Positions 16,198-25,119 of a stretch of 64,000 nt of DNA are shown one piece after another. The notes under the pieces were generated by a model. That model saw only the letters and a list, made by a program, of their open reading frames with translations. It searched no databases and was not told the DNA's origin. How positions within the stretch are numbered: position 1 is the first letter of the stretch; every line of letters starts with the position of its first letter. The DNA is taken from assembly GCA_963743275.1 (NCBI GenBank), contig CAVUPB010000007.1:1-64000 (forward strand), in the 5' to 3' direction. The position numbers and the translations under genes are program-made. Source of the DNA: JALYLC01 sp963743275. GTDB lineage: Bacteria > Actinomycetota > Thermoleophilia > Gaiellales > JALYLC01.

Positions 16198-17469
16198 ATG
16201 CCTCGGCGCGAAGCGGACGCGGGCGATCGCACGCGCTCCACGAGGCGTTTTCGGCGCGTGCAGTTCCTCGCGTTGTTCGCAGTTCTCGGCCCGGGGCTGC
16301 TTGCAGGGCTCTCCGACGACGATCCGGCGGGGATCACGACCTACTCGCTGATCGGGACCGACTACGGCTACCGGCTGCTCTGGGTTCTCGGAGCCTCGAC
16401 CCTGGCGCTCGTCCTCTTCCAAGAAGTCAACGCCCGCATGGGCATCGTCACCGGCCGTGGCCTCGCCGGCCTGATTCGCGAGCAATACGGGCTACGCATC
16501 GGCTTCGGCGCCGTACTGCTCTTGCTCGCTGCCAACCTCGGCACGACGGCCGCTGAATTCGCCGGGATCGCCGCGAGCATGAACATCGCGGGTGTATCGA
16601 AATACATCAGCGTCCCGATCGCGGCGATCCTCGTCTCGACGCTGGTGCTGCGCGGCTCGTTTCGACGCGTACAGCAGGTGCTGCTCGTGATGGGCTCACT
16701 GCTCGGAGCCTACGTCGTCTCCGGGTTCCTGGCAGGGCCCAACTGGAGCCAGGCGCTGCACGGCGTCGTCACCCCGAGCGTGCCGCTCAACCGCACCGCG
16801 CTTCTGCTCACGACGGCCACGATCGGGACGACGCTCGCCCCTTGGGGTCTGGCGTTCCTGCAGTCGTATGTCGTCGACAAGCGGCTTGGCCTCGACGACC
16901 TTCGCTTCGAGCGGATCGATGTACTCCTCGGCTCGATGCTCACCGGGGTGATCGGCTTCTTCGTCGTCATCGCCTGCGCCGCAACCCTGCATGCGGAAGG
17001 TAAGAAGATCACGAGCGCAAGCGATGCAGCTGCAGCGCTCGAGCCGCTCGCCGGACACCTCGCCTCGACCCTGTTCGCGGTGGGATTGCTCGGCGCGGGA
17101 CTGCTCGCGGCAGCGATCCTGCCACTCTCGACGGCCTACTCCGTCAGCGAAGCCGTCGGCGTCCCCAACGCCCTCGACAGACGACTCCGGGAAGCACCCG
17201 TCTTCTACGGCGTCTACGCATTCGTCGTCGTCATCGCGGCAGGGCTCGTGCTGCTGCCGAACGCACCTCTCGTCCCGATCCTCTACCTCACCCAGGCGCT
17301 CAACGCGATCCTGCTCGTTCCGCTCCTCGTACTCATCATCGGCCTCGCCACCAACCGGCAAGTCATGGGTGACCAGGCAGTCGGAAGCAAGCACGGCCTC
17401 CTCCTGTGGCTGATCACTGCGGTCATCACCGTCTGCGTCGCCGCCCTCTTCTGGCTCACCCTCTTCTGA
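16198..17469 (+). CDS. Nramp-family transporter (DDDPAG type), second copy
   Basis: A 423-residue membrane protein with about 11 segments. TM1 begins GPGLLAGLSDDDPAGITTYS, where the canonical DPGN reads DPAG; TM6 is GTTLAPWGLAFLQS, again without the Met of the canonical site. It is about 120 residues shorter than the copy at 6949, mostly at the two tails. I use the ATG at 16198; the GTG at 16189 is an alternative. A TAGCGT hexamer at 16182-16187 could be a -10 box giving a very short leader. Head-to-head placement with the PRC/MgtE-N/CBS gene points to magnesium or another hard divalent cation, but transport specificity is not proven by sequence. Confidence 0.85.
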   Translation: MPRREADAGDRTRSTRRFRRVQFLALFAVLGPGLLAGLSDDDPAGITTYSLIGTDYGYRLLWVLGASTLALVLFQEVNARMGIVTGRGLAGLIREQYGLRIGFGAVLLLLAANLGTTAAEFAGIAASMNIAGVSKYISVPIAAILVSTLVLRGSFRRVQQVLLVMGSLLGAYVVSGFLAGPNWSQALHGVVTPSVPLNRTALLLTTATIGTTLAPWGLAFLQSYVVDKRLGLDDLRFERIDVLLGSMLTGVIGFFVVIACAATLHAEGKKITSASDAAAALEPLAGHLASTLFAVGLLGAGLLAAAILPLSTAYSVSEAVGVPNALDRRLREAPVFYGVYAFVVVIAAGLVLLPNAPLVPILYLTQALNAILLVPLLVLIIGLATNRQVMGDQAVGSKHGLLLWLITAVITVCVAALFWLTLF

Positions 17470-17589
17470 CTCGGCCCGCGCAGCGGCGCGAGGCAACTCG
17501 GTCTCAGATCTGGTGCGGGGCACCCATCCGCGAGACGGTGACGGCAGCGTGCAGGCCGCCGCGAGCCAGACTTGAGATGCGAGTCCGGC

Positions 17590-18615
17590 TTAGCGGTTGA
17601 AGATGCGTGTCAGCGCGAAGGCGACCCCGAAGAGCAGGCACACGGCAGCGACCAGGAGCGCCCCGAGAGCGGTCATCGAGAGCTCTGTGTTCGCGTGTGG
17701 CTTGGGGCGCGATCCGGGGTGGGCGGGTTGAGCGACGAATCGATCGGTGCCGTGTCCCTTCATCGAGACGCTGATGTGAAGGGCTTGATACGAACGAGCT
17801 GCGCTGAGGTACGAGTAGGTGCGAGTCGCAGCGATCCTGCGCGCGAGCGTGCGGTAGAGGCGATCGACGTCGCTGCTCTTCCTCGCGAAACTCAGTTGCC
17901 CGCCCGTCGCAGAGGCAAGGCTGCGCAGCGACTTGATGTCGAGCAGCGGCGTGACGATCGCGACCGGGTAGACCGACACGCGAGCTTTCTGCGCTGCCTT
18001 GACGGCAAGCGCAAGAGTGCTCTGGTCGTGCAAGGACTGGCCGTCGGTGACCACGATCAGCGCTCGCTGAGTCGCGTTCACCCCGCTCAGATCACGCGAG
18101 GCCTGAACGATCGAGGCGTAGAGGGCCGTTCCGTCGGGGCCCGCCGGCGCGAGCGCTCGGAGCGTGTCGACGGCGACTCGGTGCGGCGTCGGAATAGCCG
18201 CTGCGGGGTGCACCTGCGCCGAGAACGAGTACACGCCAAGCGGGACGCCGCGCGGCTGCTTCCGGACGAATGAGACGGCAGCCTTGAGCACCGCGGCGAT
18301 CCTCGCGCCCTTCATGCTGTTCGAGGTGTCGACGCTGAGCGCAATCGCCCGGCGTGCCGGACCCTTCGTGACCTGCCAGCTGATCGGGCGGCTGTTCTCG
18401 CGCGCGCGCACCGGGAGCTTCGCGGTGCCGTTCGGTATGCGCAGCGTGACGCGAACGAGGGGAAACTGCGTGGTGTCGACCCGCGTGACCTTGATGCGCG
18501 GGGCGGCTGCCGAAGCCGCAGGTATCGCCACGGCGATTGCGGTCAGGGCCAGGGCCAGGGCCGCGAAGTAGACACGGCGGCGATCAGGAGTCACGCGAGG
18601 CATCGGCGATGGCAT
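17590..18615 (-). CDS. Membrane-anchored von Willebrand A domain protein
   Basis: About 341 residues from the ATG at 18615; 18603 or 18672 are alternatives, and none has a good ribosome site. A hydrophobic N-terminal segment (VYFAALALALTAIAVAIP) acts as signal or anchor. The vWA domain has the metal-site motif DTSNSM, the later Thr-containing loop (AGPDGTALYASI) and IVVTDGQS. A C-terminal helix (SMTALGALLVAAVCLLFGVAFAL) is followed by the basic tail TRIFNR, so the domain faces outside the membrane. Similar vWA proteins occur next to Tad/type II secretion F genes in actinobacteria, but none is adjacent here. It is the last gene before the right island end. Confidence 0.8.
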   Translation of the reverse strand: MPSPMPRVTPDRRRVYFAALALALTAIAVAIPAASAAAPRIKVTRVDTTQFPLVRVTLRIPNGTAKLPVRARENSRPISWQVTKGPARRAIALSVDTSNSMKGARIAAVLKAAVSFVRKQPRGVPLGVYSFSAQVHPAAAIPTPHRVAVDTLRALAPAGPDGTALYASIVQASRDLSGVNATQRALIVVTDGQSLHDQSTLALAVKAAQKARVSVYPVAIVTPLLDIKSLRSLASATGGQLSFARKSSDVDRLYRTLARRIAATRTYSYLSAARSYQALHISVSMKGHGTDRFVAQPAHPGSRPKPHANTELSMTALGALLVAAVCLLFGVAFALTRIFNR

Positions 18616-18843
18616 CGGCGGCTGAGAGTGAAGCCTCGGCACCCGAACGGGGGATGCCTCAAACGCCGTCACGCCCGCAACGCGGCCGCGTTGCCATGAC
18701 CGTCGTTCAAGGTGGCTGCTTCAATGCCGTCTGCGCGGCTCGGCTGGTGCGTCGGCATCCTCGGGCGGGCGCAAGACGAAGCCTTGCTCCTTAACGATCA
18801 GACGTTCCATCGGTGGCGAATCAAGAAGACGTCGCGCTGCCAC

Positions 18844-18889
18844 CTGGGTGGCAGGCAGGTGGCATTCTTGCGATTCCAGTGCCACCCAG
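18844..18889. repeat. 10-bp inverted repeat near the right island end
   Basis: CTGGGTGGCA (18844-18853) is exactly complementary to TGCCACCCAG (18880-18889), with 26 bases between. It lies about 85 bases inside the tRNA-derived repeat. It could be a recombinase arm or excision-factor site or a weak terminator. The rest of 18616-18972 shows no gene. Confidence 0.4.
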
Positions 18890-18972
18890 CGTTGTCCGAT
18901 GTCGTCGAATCGAATCGCCGTACGGCTCGCAAATATCAGGAATTAGCAGGTATAACGGCTCGACTACGGGGA

Positions 18973-19015
18973 AGCCGACGCGGGGATTCGAACCCCGGAC
19001 CCCTTCATTACGAGT
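18973..19015. repeat. att-like site within tRNA-Thr (right island end)
   Basis: Identical to 5193-5235 over 43 bases and contained in the intact tRNA gene. This is the integration target, and the tRNA's own 3' part is preserved on the island side. Confidence 0.9.
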
Positions 19016-19045
19016 GAAGTGCTCTACCAGCTGAGCTACGTCGGC
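18973..19045 (-). tRNA. tRNA-Thr (anticodon CGT)
   Basis: The minus strand folds as a complete cloverleaf: acceptor GCCGACG paired with CGTCGGC, D-arm AGCTCAGCTGGTAGAGCA, anticodon stem CTTCA/TGAAG with loop CTCGTAA (anticodon CGT, reading ACG), and T-arm GGGGTTCGAATCCCC. CCA is not encoded. It is the integration site of the island to its left. Confidence 0.95.
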
Positions 19046-19217
19046 GAGGTGGCCAGGATGGCGCTGTCCGCCCGGTTCCTGGCGCTCCGAAGAGCGGGCG
19101 CGCGGAGACCGCTCGCCTGGCTGAGTCTAGCGGGACTCCCGTCCGGGGACATCAGCCCGGGGGCGGCACGCGCGTCCGCGCGCGCCTTCCCGTCGCGCCG
19201 GCATAGCCACGGCCGCG

Positions 19218-19466
19218 TCACGGCCCGTCCGCGCGTGCGATGAAGCGCTCGGCGTCCTCGTAGACGGCGAGGCCGATCAGCGTCGCGACGCCGGCGACGC
19301 GCCAGAGGAGCTCGGGGTCGAGCGCGGCGGGGAAGAGGTCCTCGGGCGTGAGCACGTCGTCGGGCACGGGGGTGCGCTCGATCAGGTCGGCCTGGGCGTC
19401 GATGAACGCGTGCAGCGCCTCGCGGTCGACGCGGACGGTGTCGCATGGGGTCGGTGGGGAGGTCAT
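19218..19466 (-). CDS. Small hypothetical protein
   Basis: An 82-residue acidic protein (MTSPPTPCDTVRVDREALHA...). It looks helical, with ALHAFIDAQADLIE and a mildly hydrophobic segment ELLWRVAGVATLIGLAVYE. There is no clear ribosome site and no recognised family. It lies downstream of, and in the same direction as, the nitroreductase gene (60 bases), so may share its transcript. Confidence 0.5.
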   Translation of the reverse strand: MTSPPTPCDTVRVDREALHAFIDAQADLIERTPVPDDVLTPEDLFPAALDPELLWRVAGVATLIGLAVYEDAERFIARADGP

Positions 19467-19525
19467 GGGCCGAGCATGGGGGCAGGGGTGGTGACGTGTC
19501 CTGCCGGGGGTGTGCCGTGAGCGTG

Positions 19526-20158
19526 TCAGCGCCAGCGCTCGTAGCGCACGACGCGCTCGAGCGCGACCCGCCGGCCCGGCTTGAAGTCCGTGCCGAGCGT
19601 GTAGCCCACCGTGATCAGCGCGACCTGCTGCACGCGCGCGAACGGGATGCCGAGCACCTCGGCGGCGTCGCGCTCGCGCTGCAGATGCAGCGTCGTCCAG
19701 CACGTGCCGAGCCCCCGGGCGCGGGCCGCGAGCTGGAAGCTCCACGCGGCCTGGATGACCGACCCGTACTGCCCGGCCTGGCTCGCCGCCGAGCCGCTGT
19801 CGGCGCGCGGGACGAGGCACGGCAGCACCATCACGGGCACCTCGTGGAAGCGCTCGGCGAGGTACTGCGCGGAGCTCAGCACGGGCGATTCGGCCGCCCC
19901 GCCGGAGCGCTCGTCGATCGCCTTGCGGTAGGCCGCCCAGCCGGTCGCGTAGCACTCCGCGAGCTTCGCCTTCGTCGCCGGCTCGGTCACGACGACGAAG
20001 CGCCACGGCTCGGAGTTCGACGCGTTCGGCGCCTGCTGGGCGAGCGCGAGGCACTCGTTCAGCACCTCGCGCTCGACCGGGCGCTCGAAGTCGAGGCGCT
20101 TGCGCACGGCGCGCGTCGTCGAGAGCAGCTCGTCGGGCGTGAGGTCGAGGAGCGTCAC
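19526..20158 (-). CDS. Nitroreductase-family flavoprotein
   Basis: A 210-residue FMN-dependent oxidoreductase of the nitroreductase fold. Diagnostic parts are the N-terminal phosphate-binding TTRAVRKRLDFERPV, the substrate/FMN loop APNASNSEPWRFVVV, and the C-terminal RARGLGTCWTT with GIPFARVQQVALITVGY. Length is typical. Family members reduce nitro compounds, quinones or enones with NAD(P)H; the natural substrate is not evident. It begins 9 bases after the TetR gene's stop on the same strand, so regulator and enzyme are cotranscribed and the regulator may respond to a compound handled by both this enzyme and the divergent exporter. Confidence 0.88.
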   Translation of the reverse strand: MTLLDLTPDELLSTTRAVRKRLDFERPVEREVLNECLALAQQAPNASNSEPWRFVVVTEPATKAKLAECYATGWAAYRKAIDERSGGAAESPVLSSAQYLAERFHEVPVMVLPCLVPRADSGSAASQAGQYGSVIQAAWSFQLAARARGLGTCWTTLHLQRERDAAEVLGIPFARVQQVALITVGYTLGTDFKPGRRVALERVVRYERWR

Positions 20159-20167
20159 GTGAGAAGC

Positions 20168-20872
20168 CTAGGTGGCGGCGCGGCTCTCGCGCACGAGCTC
20201 GGAGAGCCCGGGGCAGACGCCGCCGGGGAGCGGCTGCTCCGGCGGGAACAGCGCCTCCTCGACGCCGGCGCCGAGCAGCGCGGTGCGCAGCACGGCGTCG
20301 AGCGCGGACTCGAGCGTCAGCCCGTCCGAGACCGGCAGCTGGCCGTTGACCGCGAGCGACGCGAGGCCGTGCACGGACGTCCAGACTGCGAGCAGCGCGC
20401 GCCCGGCGGTCTCCGAGGCGACCGCGCCCGTCGCCACGAGCGCGTCCATGCCCGCCTGCGCGAGCACGGCCGGGCTGCGCGGCAGCATGATCTCGCGGCT
20501 GTGCTCCGACTTGGGCACCGCGTGCATGACCCGGAAGTGCGCCGGGTGCTCGATCGCGAAGTCGAGATACGCCCCGCTGTAGTCCCAGAAGCGGCGCACG
20601 GCGTCGAGTGCGGTGTCGCCCTCGTGCGCCGCGGCGGCGTCGCGCATCTTCGTCGCGAGCGTGTCGAGGCCCTCGTGCGCGACCGCCGCGAGCAGCTCCT
20701 CGCGATCGGCGAAGTGCCGGTAGCAGGCGCTCGCCGAGACCCCGACGGTGCGCGCCGCCTCGCGCAGCGAGAAGCCCTCCACGCCGCGTTCCGCCACCAG
20801 TCCGAGCGCAGCGCGGATGAGGCTGTTGCGCAGGTCGCCGTGGTGGTAGGTGGGGCGGGTCGGGATGATCAT
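20168..20872 (-). CDS. TetR-family transcriptional repressor
   Basis: A 234-residue regulator. The N-terminal helix-turn-helix is at residues 12-60 (RNSLIRAALGLVAERGVEGF, then LREAARTVGVSASACYRHFADREELL). The C-terminal part holds the helical ligand-binding domain (TetR_C_33-like: MLPRSPAVLAQAGMDALV). It is divergent from an MMPL transporter and cotranscribed with the nitroreductase. A perfect dyad GTGAAC-GGC-GTTCAC at 20912-20926 in the shared promoter is the likely operator, so it probably represses both the exporter and its own operon. Confidence 0.9.
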   Translation of the reverse strand: MIIPTRPTYHHGDLRNSLIRAALGLVAERGVEGFSLREAARTVGVSASACYRHFADREELLAAVAHEGLDTLATKMRDAAAAHEGDTALDAVRRFWDYSGAYLDFAIEHPAHFRVMHAVPKSEHSREIMLPRSPAVLAQAGMDALVATGAVASETAGRALLAVWTSVHGLASLAVNGQLPVSDGLTLESALDAVLRTALLGAGVEEALFPPEQPLPGGVCPGLSELVRESRAAT

Positions 20873-20883
20873 CGACGTCTATG

Positions 20884-20926
20884 TTGACACCGTTCACGTC
20901 GCGTTGCTAGGGTGAACGGCGTTCAC
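20884..20926 (+). promoter_or_regulatory. MMPL promoter with TetR operator
   Basis: TTGACA (20884-20889) and TAGGGT (20908-20913) are 18 bases apart and direct transcription toward the MMPL gene. The dyad GTGAAC-GGC-GTTCAC (20912-20926) overlaps the -10 end and start point, which is the expected arrangement for TetR repression. Confidence 0.65.
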
Positions 20927-21030
20927 ATGGGCAGATCGGTAGTGTGCCCGCGGGGGCGTCGTCCGTGCGTCACGGACACGCGAAGGGGAAGCGTTCGCGC
21001 TGCAGCGGCTGCAGCGCAGGAAGGGAACGG

Positions 21031-23290
21031 ATGACTGACATCACACCGGCCGAATGGGAGTCGCGCACCCATACGGGGCTGCTGGCCCGGATTGCGCGCT
21101 CGCAGGCATCGCACCCGAAGCGCACCGTGTTCGGGGGCCTGTTCACGTTCATCGTGATCCTGTTCCTGGCCTTCGGACCGCTCAAGGGGACGCTCGAGAA
21201 CAAGTTCGTGATCCCCGGCTCGGACGCCCAGAAGGCGACCGACCTGCTGAAGGCGAAGTTCCAGACGCGCAACGGCGCGATCCTCCAGGTCGTCTTCAAC
21301 GCCAAGTCGGGCCGGCTCGACACGCCCGAGCGCAAGCAGGCGATCGCGAGCGCGCTCGCGCTCACGAAGACGAGCGGGGTCGGGAAGTACGCGACGGACA
21401 TCAAGGGCCCGTTCGCCGACAGCAACCAGCGCTATTCGAAGACGAAGCCCGGCATCGGCTACGCCGAGGTGCAGTTCTCGAAGGACGGCTTCCAGCTGTC
21501 GCGCAGCAAGATGGTGAAGCTCGAGGACGCGATGACGGCGGCGCTCGCGAAGCAGGGCATCGAGACCGAGTACACGGGCGACGCCGACCAGGCGCCGCCC
21601 CAGCAGGGCTCGACCGAGATCATCGCGTTCGCGTTCGCGCTGCTCGTCCTCATCATCGTCTTCCGCACGCTCGTCGCGGCCAGCGTGCCGATCATCTTCG
21701 CGCTGATCTCGGTCGGCACGGCCTTCGGCCTGCTCTTCCTGCTGGCCAACCTGACCGACTTCAACACGATCACGCCGATCCTCGTCTCGATGATCGGAAT
21801 CGGCGTCGGCATCGACTACACGCTCTTCATCGTCACGCGCTTCAGACAGGCGCTCCACGACAACATGCCGCCGCGCGAGGCAGCCGCCTACGCGGCGGCG
21901 ACGGCCGGGCGTGCGGTGATCTTCGCCGGCGTGACCGTCGCGATCTCGATCACCGGCCTGGCCGTGATCGGCATCCCGTTCATCACGAAGCTCGGCATGG
22001 GCGGCGCGCTCGGCGTGCTCACGGCAGTGCTGTACGCGACGTTCCTGCTGCCGGGCCTGCTGTCGCTGATCGGCACGCGGATCGATCGCCTGAAGGTGCC
22101 GTTCCTGCGCGAGAGCGACGAGTCCGAGGCCGCGCGGCGGCACACGCTGCTCGGCCGCTGGGGCATCACCACGGTGTCGCGCTCGAGCATGCTGCTGATC
22201 GGCGCGATCATCGTGCTCGTCCTGCTCGCCGTGCCGGTGCTGGGCACCCGCATCGGCACCGCCGACCAGAGCACGGCGCCCAAGGACTCGACGGGCCGCA
22301 AGGCCTACGACCTGCTCTCGACCGGCTTCGGCCCCGGCTTCAACGGGCCGATCCCGATCGTCGTCGAGCAGGGCTCGGACCCGGGCGCGTCGCAGAAGAT
22401 CTACGCGGCCGCCAAGCAGATCCCGAAGTCGGCGGCCTCGTTCGTGCAGAAGCCGATCTACAACAAGGCCAAGGACGTCGGCCTGGTCGTGATCTCGCCG
22501 GCGACGGCCCCGCAGTCGACGAAGACCGACGACCTGATCAAGCGGCTGCGCGACCACACGGTGCCGGACGCGCTCGAGCGGGACTCAGGCGCACGCCTAC
22601 GTGAGCGGCCAGAACGCCGCCTTCATCGACATCTCGAACCGCATCTACGACCGCGCGCCGTGGTTCCTGCTCTACATCATCGGCGTCACGTTCCTGGTGC
22701 TCTCGATGGCGTTCCGCTCGATCGTCGTCGCGCTCAAGGCCGCGATCACGACGCTGATCTCGGCGACCGTGGGCTTCGGCGTGCTGACGCTGTTCGTGAA
22801 GATGGGCCACGGCCTCACCCTCATCGGGCTCGACCGCACGGGGCCGATCGAGAGCTTCGTCCCGCCGATCGCATTCGCGATCCTGTTCGGGCTCTCGATG
22901 GACTACGAGGTCTTCCTGATGAGCCGTATCCGCGAGGAGCACATCCACGGGAAGGACACCAAGCACGCCGTGTCCGACGGCGTGGGCGCGATCGGCCGCG
23001 TCGTCTTCGCGGCCGCGGTCATCATGTCGGCGGTGTTCATCGCCTTCCTGCTGACGCCGGATCGCGTGTCCAAGGAGTTCGGCCTCCTGCTCGCCGTCGC
23101 GATCCTCACGGACGCGCTGATCATGCGGCTGACGGTCGTGCCGGCGCTGCTCTCGCTGCTCGGCGAGAAGTCCTGGTACATGCCGCGCTGGCTCGACAAG
23201 CTCCTGCCCAACCTCACGATCGAGCCGCCCACCGAGCAGCAGACGGCCAACCGGCCGGGCGTGGCTGCGACGCCGGCGACCGAGACGTAG
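21031..23290 (+). pseudogene. MMPL/RND-family transporter, frameshifted
   Basis: Joined across a frameshift near 22590 the product is about 752 residues with two MMPL halves. The first has a long extracytoplasmic loop and five or six helices with the proton-relay motif GIGIGVGIDYTLF; the second has FGLSMDYEVFLMSRI. The break lies where LERDSGA should continue as AYVSGQNAAFIDI; about two bases appear missing, or one added. The ATG at 21031 follows AGGAAGGGA. Family members export lipids, siderophores or drugs. Control by the divergent TetR suggests a role in efflux of a toxic or signalling compound. Outside the break the sequence is intact, so the shift may be recent or an assembly error. Confidence 0.85.
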
Positions 23291-23299
23291 AACCGCACC

Positions 23300-23331
23300 G
23301 AGGGGTCGCGCGCCGCGGCGCGCGACCCCTC
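23300..23331. terminator. Bidirectional hairpin between convergent genes
   Basis: A perfect 14-bp stem, GAGGGGTCGCGCGC (23300-23313) with its complement (23318-23331), loop CGCG. It lies just after the MMPL stop and overlaps the stop of the convergent ABC permease. No T-run is present. Confidence 0.75.
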
Positions 23332-24056
23332 AGTACTCGTCGCGCTGCACGCGCCAGAGCCCGGCCGCGAGGAACGCCGCGACCCACGCGGCGACCACGA
23401 CGAACGCCACGGCGAGCGATATCCGGTCGTGCTGGCGGAGTTGCGCGGCGATGTCGGTCGCGGCGGGCAGGATGTAGGACGCAAGCGTCTCGCTGACGTA
23501 GGCGCCGAGCACGCCGGTGAGGATCCCGCCGCCGAGCGCGAAGCCCAGCGAGACGCCGATCGCCGCGCCGTTGGAGTTCAGCAGCGAGCCGACGCCGAGG
23601 CTCACGAGCGCGTACACGAGCGGGTTCGCGAGGTACGCCCAGATGCCGCCGAGGTCGGCGCTCAGCGTGGGATCGTTGAACGACGACATGGCGCGTCGCG
23701 TAGGCCGCGACGATCGCCAGCACGATCGCGGGCGTGCAGCAGATGACGGTCGCGATGGCCGTGCCGAGCACGCGCGTGAGGTAGAGCCGGCGGCGCGGCA
23801 CGCCGGTCATCACGAGGTAGCGCATCGTCCCCTGGGCCGTGTCGTAGGAGCCGGCCAGGGCTCCGACGAGCACCGCCATGAGCGTCGCCACGGTGGAGAT
23901 CGGATCCATCGCGTCGAGCAGCTCGGTGCCGCCGGCATCGCCGCTCTGCGTGATCCGCACGATGATCAGGATGACGACGGCGCCGAGCCCGACGAGCATC
24001 GCGCTCAGGAACGAGCCGCGCCGCCCGACGATGCGGCGAACCTCAGCTGCCAGCAT
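23330..24056 (-). pseudogene. ABC-2 type exporter permease, frameshifted
   Basis: Two frames joined near 23690 give about 240 residues with six hydrophobic segments: FLSAMLVGLGAVVILIIV, TLMAVLVGALAGSYD, VICCTPAIVLAIVAAYAT, then (after the shift) LVYALVSLGVGSLL, IGVSLGFALGGGILTGVLG and ISLAVAFVVVAAWVAAFLAA. The motif GSYDTAQGTMRYLVMTGVPR is typical of ABC-2 permeases. The shift lies where VAAYATR should continue into SSFNDPTLSADLGG; one base is out of phase. It overlaps the 3' end of the ATPase gene by 14 bases, so the pair is one operon. The exported substrate is unknown. Confidence 0.8.
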
Positions 24057-25023
24057 CGCCGTCTCCCTGCACCATGCCCATGTCGCCGGGCTTGCTGTCG
24101 GCCGTGAGCTCGAGGAAGCGATCCTCGAGGCTCTCGCTCTCGCGCCAGATCTCGGCCACGCCGACGCCGGCCTCGACGAGCGTCCGGTTGAGCGCGATCA
24201 GACGCTCGTCGCTGATGTCGGCGATCTCGAGGTCGAGCGCGCCGTGCCGCCCGTTGCTGCTCACGCCCGTCACGAACGCGATGCCGGAGAGCACGCGGCG
24301 CGCGCGCTCGTCGTCGTCGGTGCGCAGCATCACGGAGTGGCGGCCGCTCGCGATCAGCTCGCCGACCGGCCCCCACGAGATCAGCTTGCCCGCCTGCACG
24401 ATCGCGATGTCGTCGGCCATCTTCTGCACCTCGTCGAGGATGTGCGACGAGATGAAGACGGTGCGCCCCTCCTGCTCGATGAGGGCGCGGATCATGGTGC
24501 GGAACTCGAGCATGCCGGCGGGGTCGAGCCCGTTCGTCGGCTCGTCGAGCACGAGCAACTCGGGGTCGTTGAGCAGCGCGCGCGCCACGCCGAGGCGCTG
24601 GCGCATGCCCAGCGAGTAGGCCTTGACCTTGTCGTCGGCGCGCTCGCTGAGCGCCACGCGCTCGAGCAGCGCGGGGATGCGCGCGCGCGCCTCGCCCCCG
24701 TAGTGCGCGGCCCAGATGTCGAGGTTGCGGCGGCCGCTCAGGTAGGGGTAGAAGCGCGGCTCCTCGACGATCCCGCCGACGCGCGAGAGCGCCGAGCGGA
24801 TCTCCTTCGGCACCTCGAGGCCGCGCAGGTGGATGCGGCCCGCGGTCGGGCGCGCCAGGCCGAGCATCATGCGGATCAGCGTCGTCTTGCCGCAGCCGTT
24901 CGGGCCGAGCCACGCGAAGCAGCGGCCGCGCGGGACCTCGACCGTCACGTCGTCGACGGCGAGCTGCTGCCCGAAGCGCTTCGAGACGTGCTCGAGCTGG
25001 ATGATGGCGTCGCTCAGACTCAC
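24043..25023 (-). CDS. ABC exporter ATP-binding protein
   Basis: A 326-residue ATPase from the GTG at 25023 (VSLSDAIIQLEHV); an in-frame ATG at 25083 would add 20 low-complexity residues. Walker A is LGPNGCGKTTL, signature YSLGMRQRLGVARAL, Walker B LLVLDEPTNGLDPAG, and the switch His is in ISSHILDEV. The C-terminal 100 residues form an accessory domain with ESLEDRFLELT, as in the CcmA/DrrA-like class of exporters. It overlaps the start of the permease gene by 14 bases, consistent with coupling. The cargo is unknown; the DrrA-like class includes drug and lipid exporters. Confidence 0.9.
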   Translation of the reverse strand: MSLSDAIIQLEHVSKRFGQQLAVDDVTVEVPRGRCFAWLGPNGCGKTTLIRMMLGLARPTAGRIHLRGLEVPKEIRSALSRVGGIVEEPRFYPYLSGRRNLDIWAAHYGGEARARIPALLERVALSERADDKVKAYSLGMRQRLGVARALLNDPELLVLDEPTNGLDPAGMLEFRTMIRALIEQEGRTVFISSHILDEVQKMADDIAIVQAGKLISWGPVGELIASGRHSVMLRTDDDERARRVLSGIAFVTGVSSNGRHGALDLEIADISDERLIALNRTLVEAGVGVAEIWRESESLEDRFLELTADSKPGDMGMVQGDGDAGS

Positions 25024-25083
25024 TCCCCCGTGCGGGCGCCCAGGCGCGCCGTCACTCCCCGGTCGGCCATCACCGTAGACCAT

Positions 25084-25112
25084 CCTGGCCGCGGCACGGG
25101 GCCGCGGCCAGG
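25084..25112 (-). terminator. Hairpin downstream of mscL
   Basis: A perfect 12-bp stem CCTGGCCGCGGC with its complement around a 5-base loop, 7 bases past the mscL stop on the minus strand. No T-run follows; it probably separates mscL from the ABC exporter operon. Confidence 0.65.
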
Positions 25113-25119
25113 CATCGTC

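Noticed and set aside
18712..19034. Plus-strand reading frames through the tRNA and its flank
   Set aside because: They run through the tRNA-Thr gene and its att copy (the same peptide arises at 5193) and have no ribosome site or family match.
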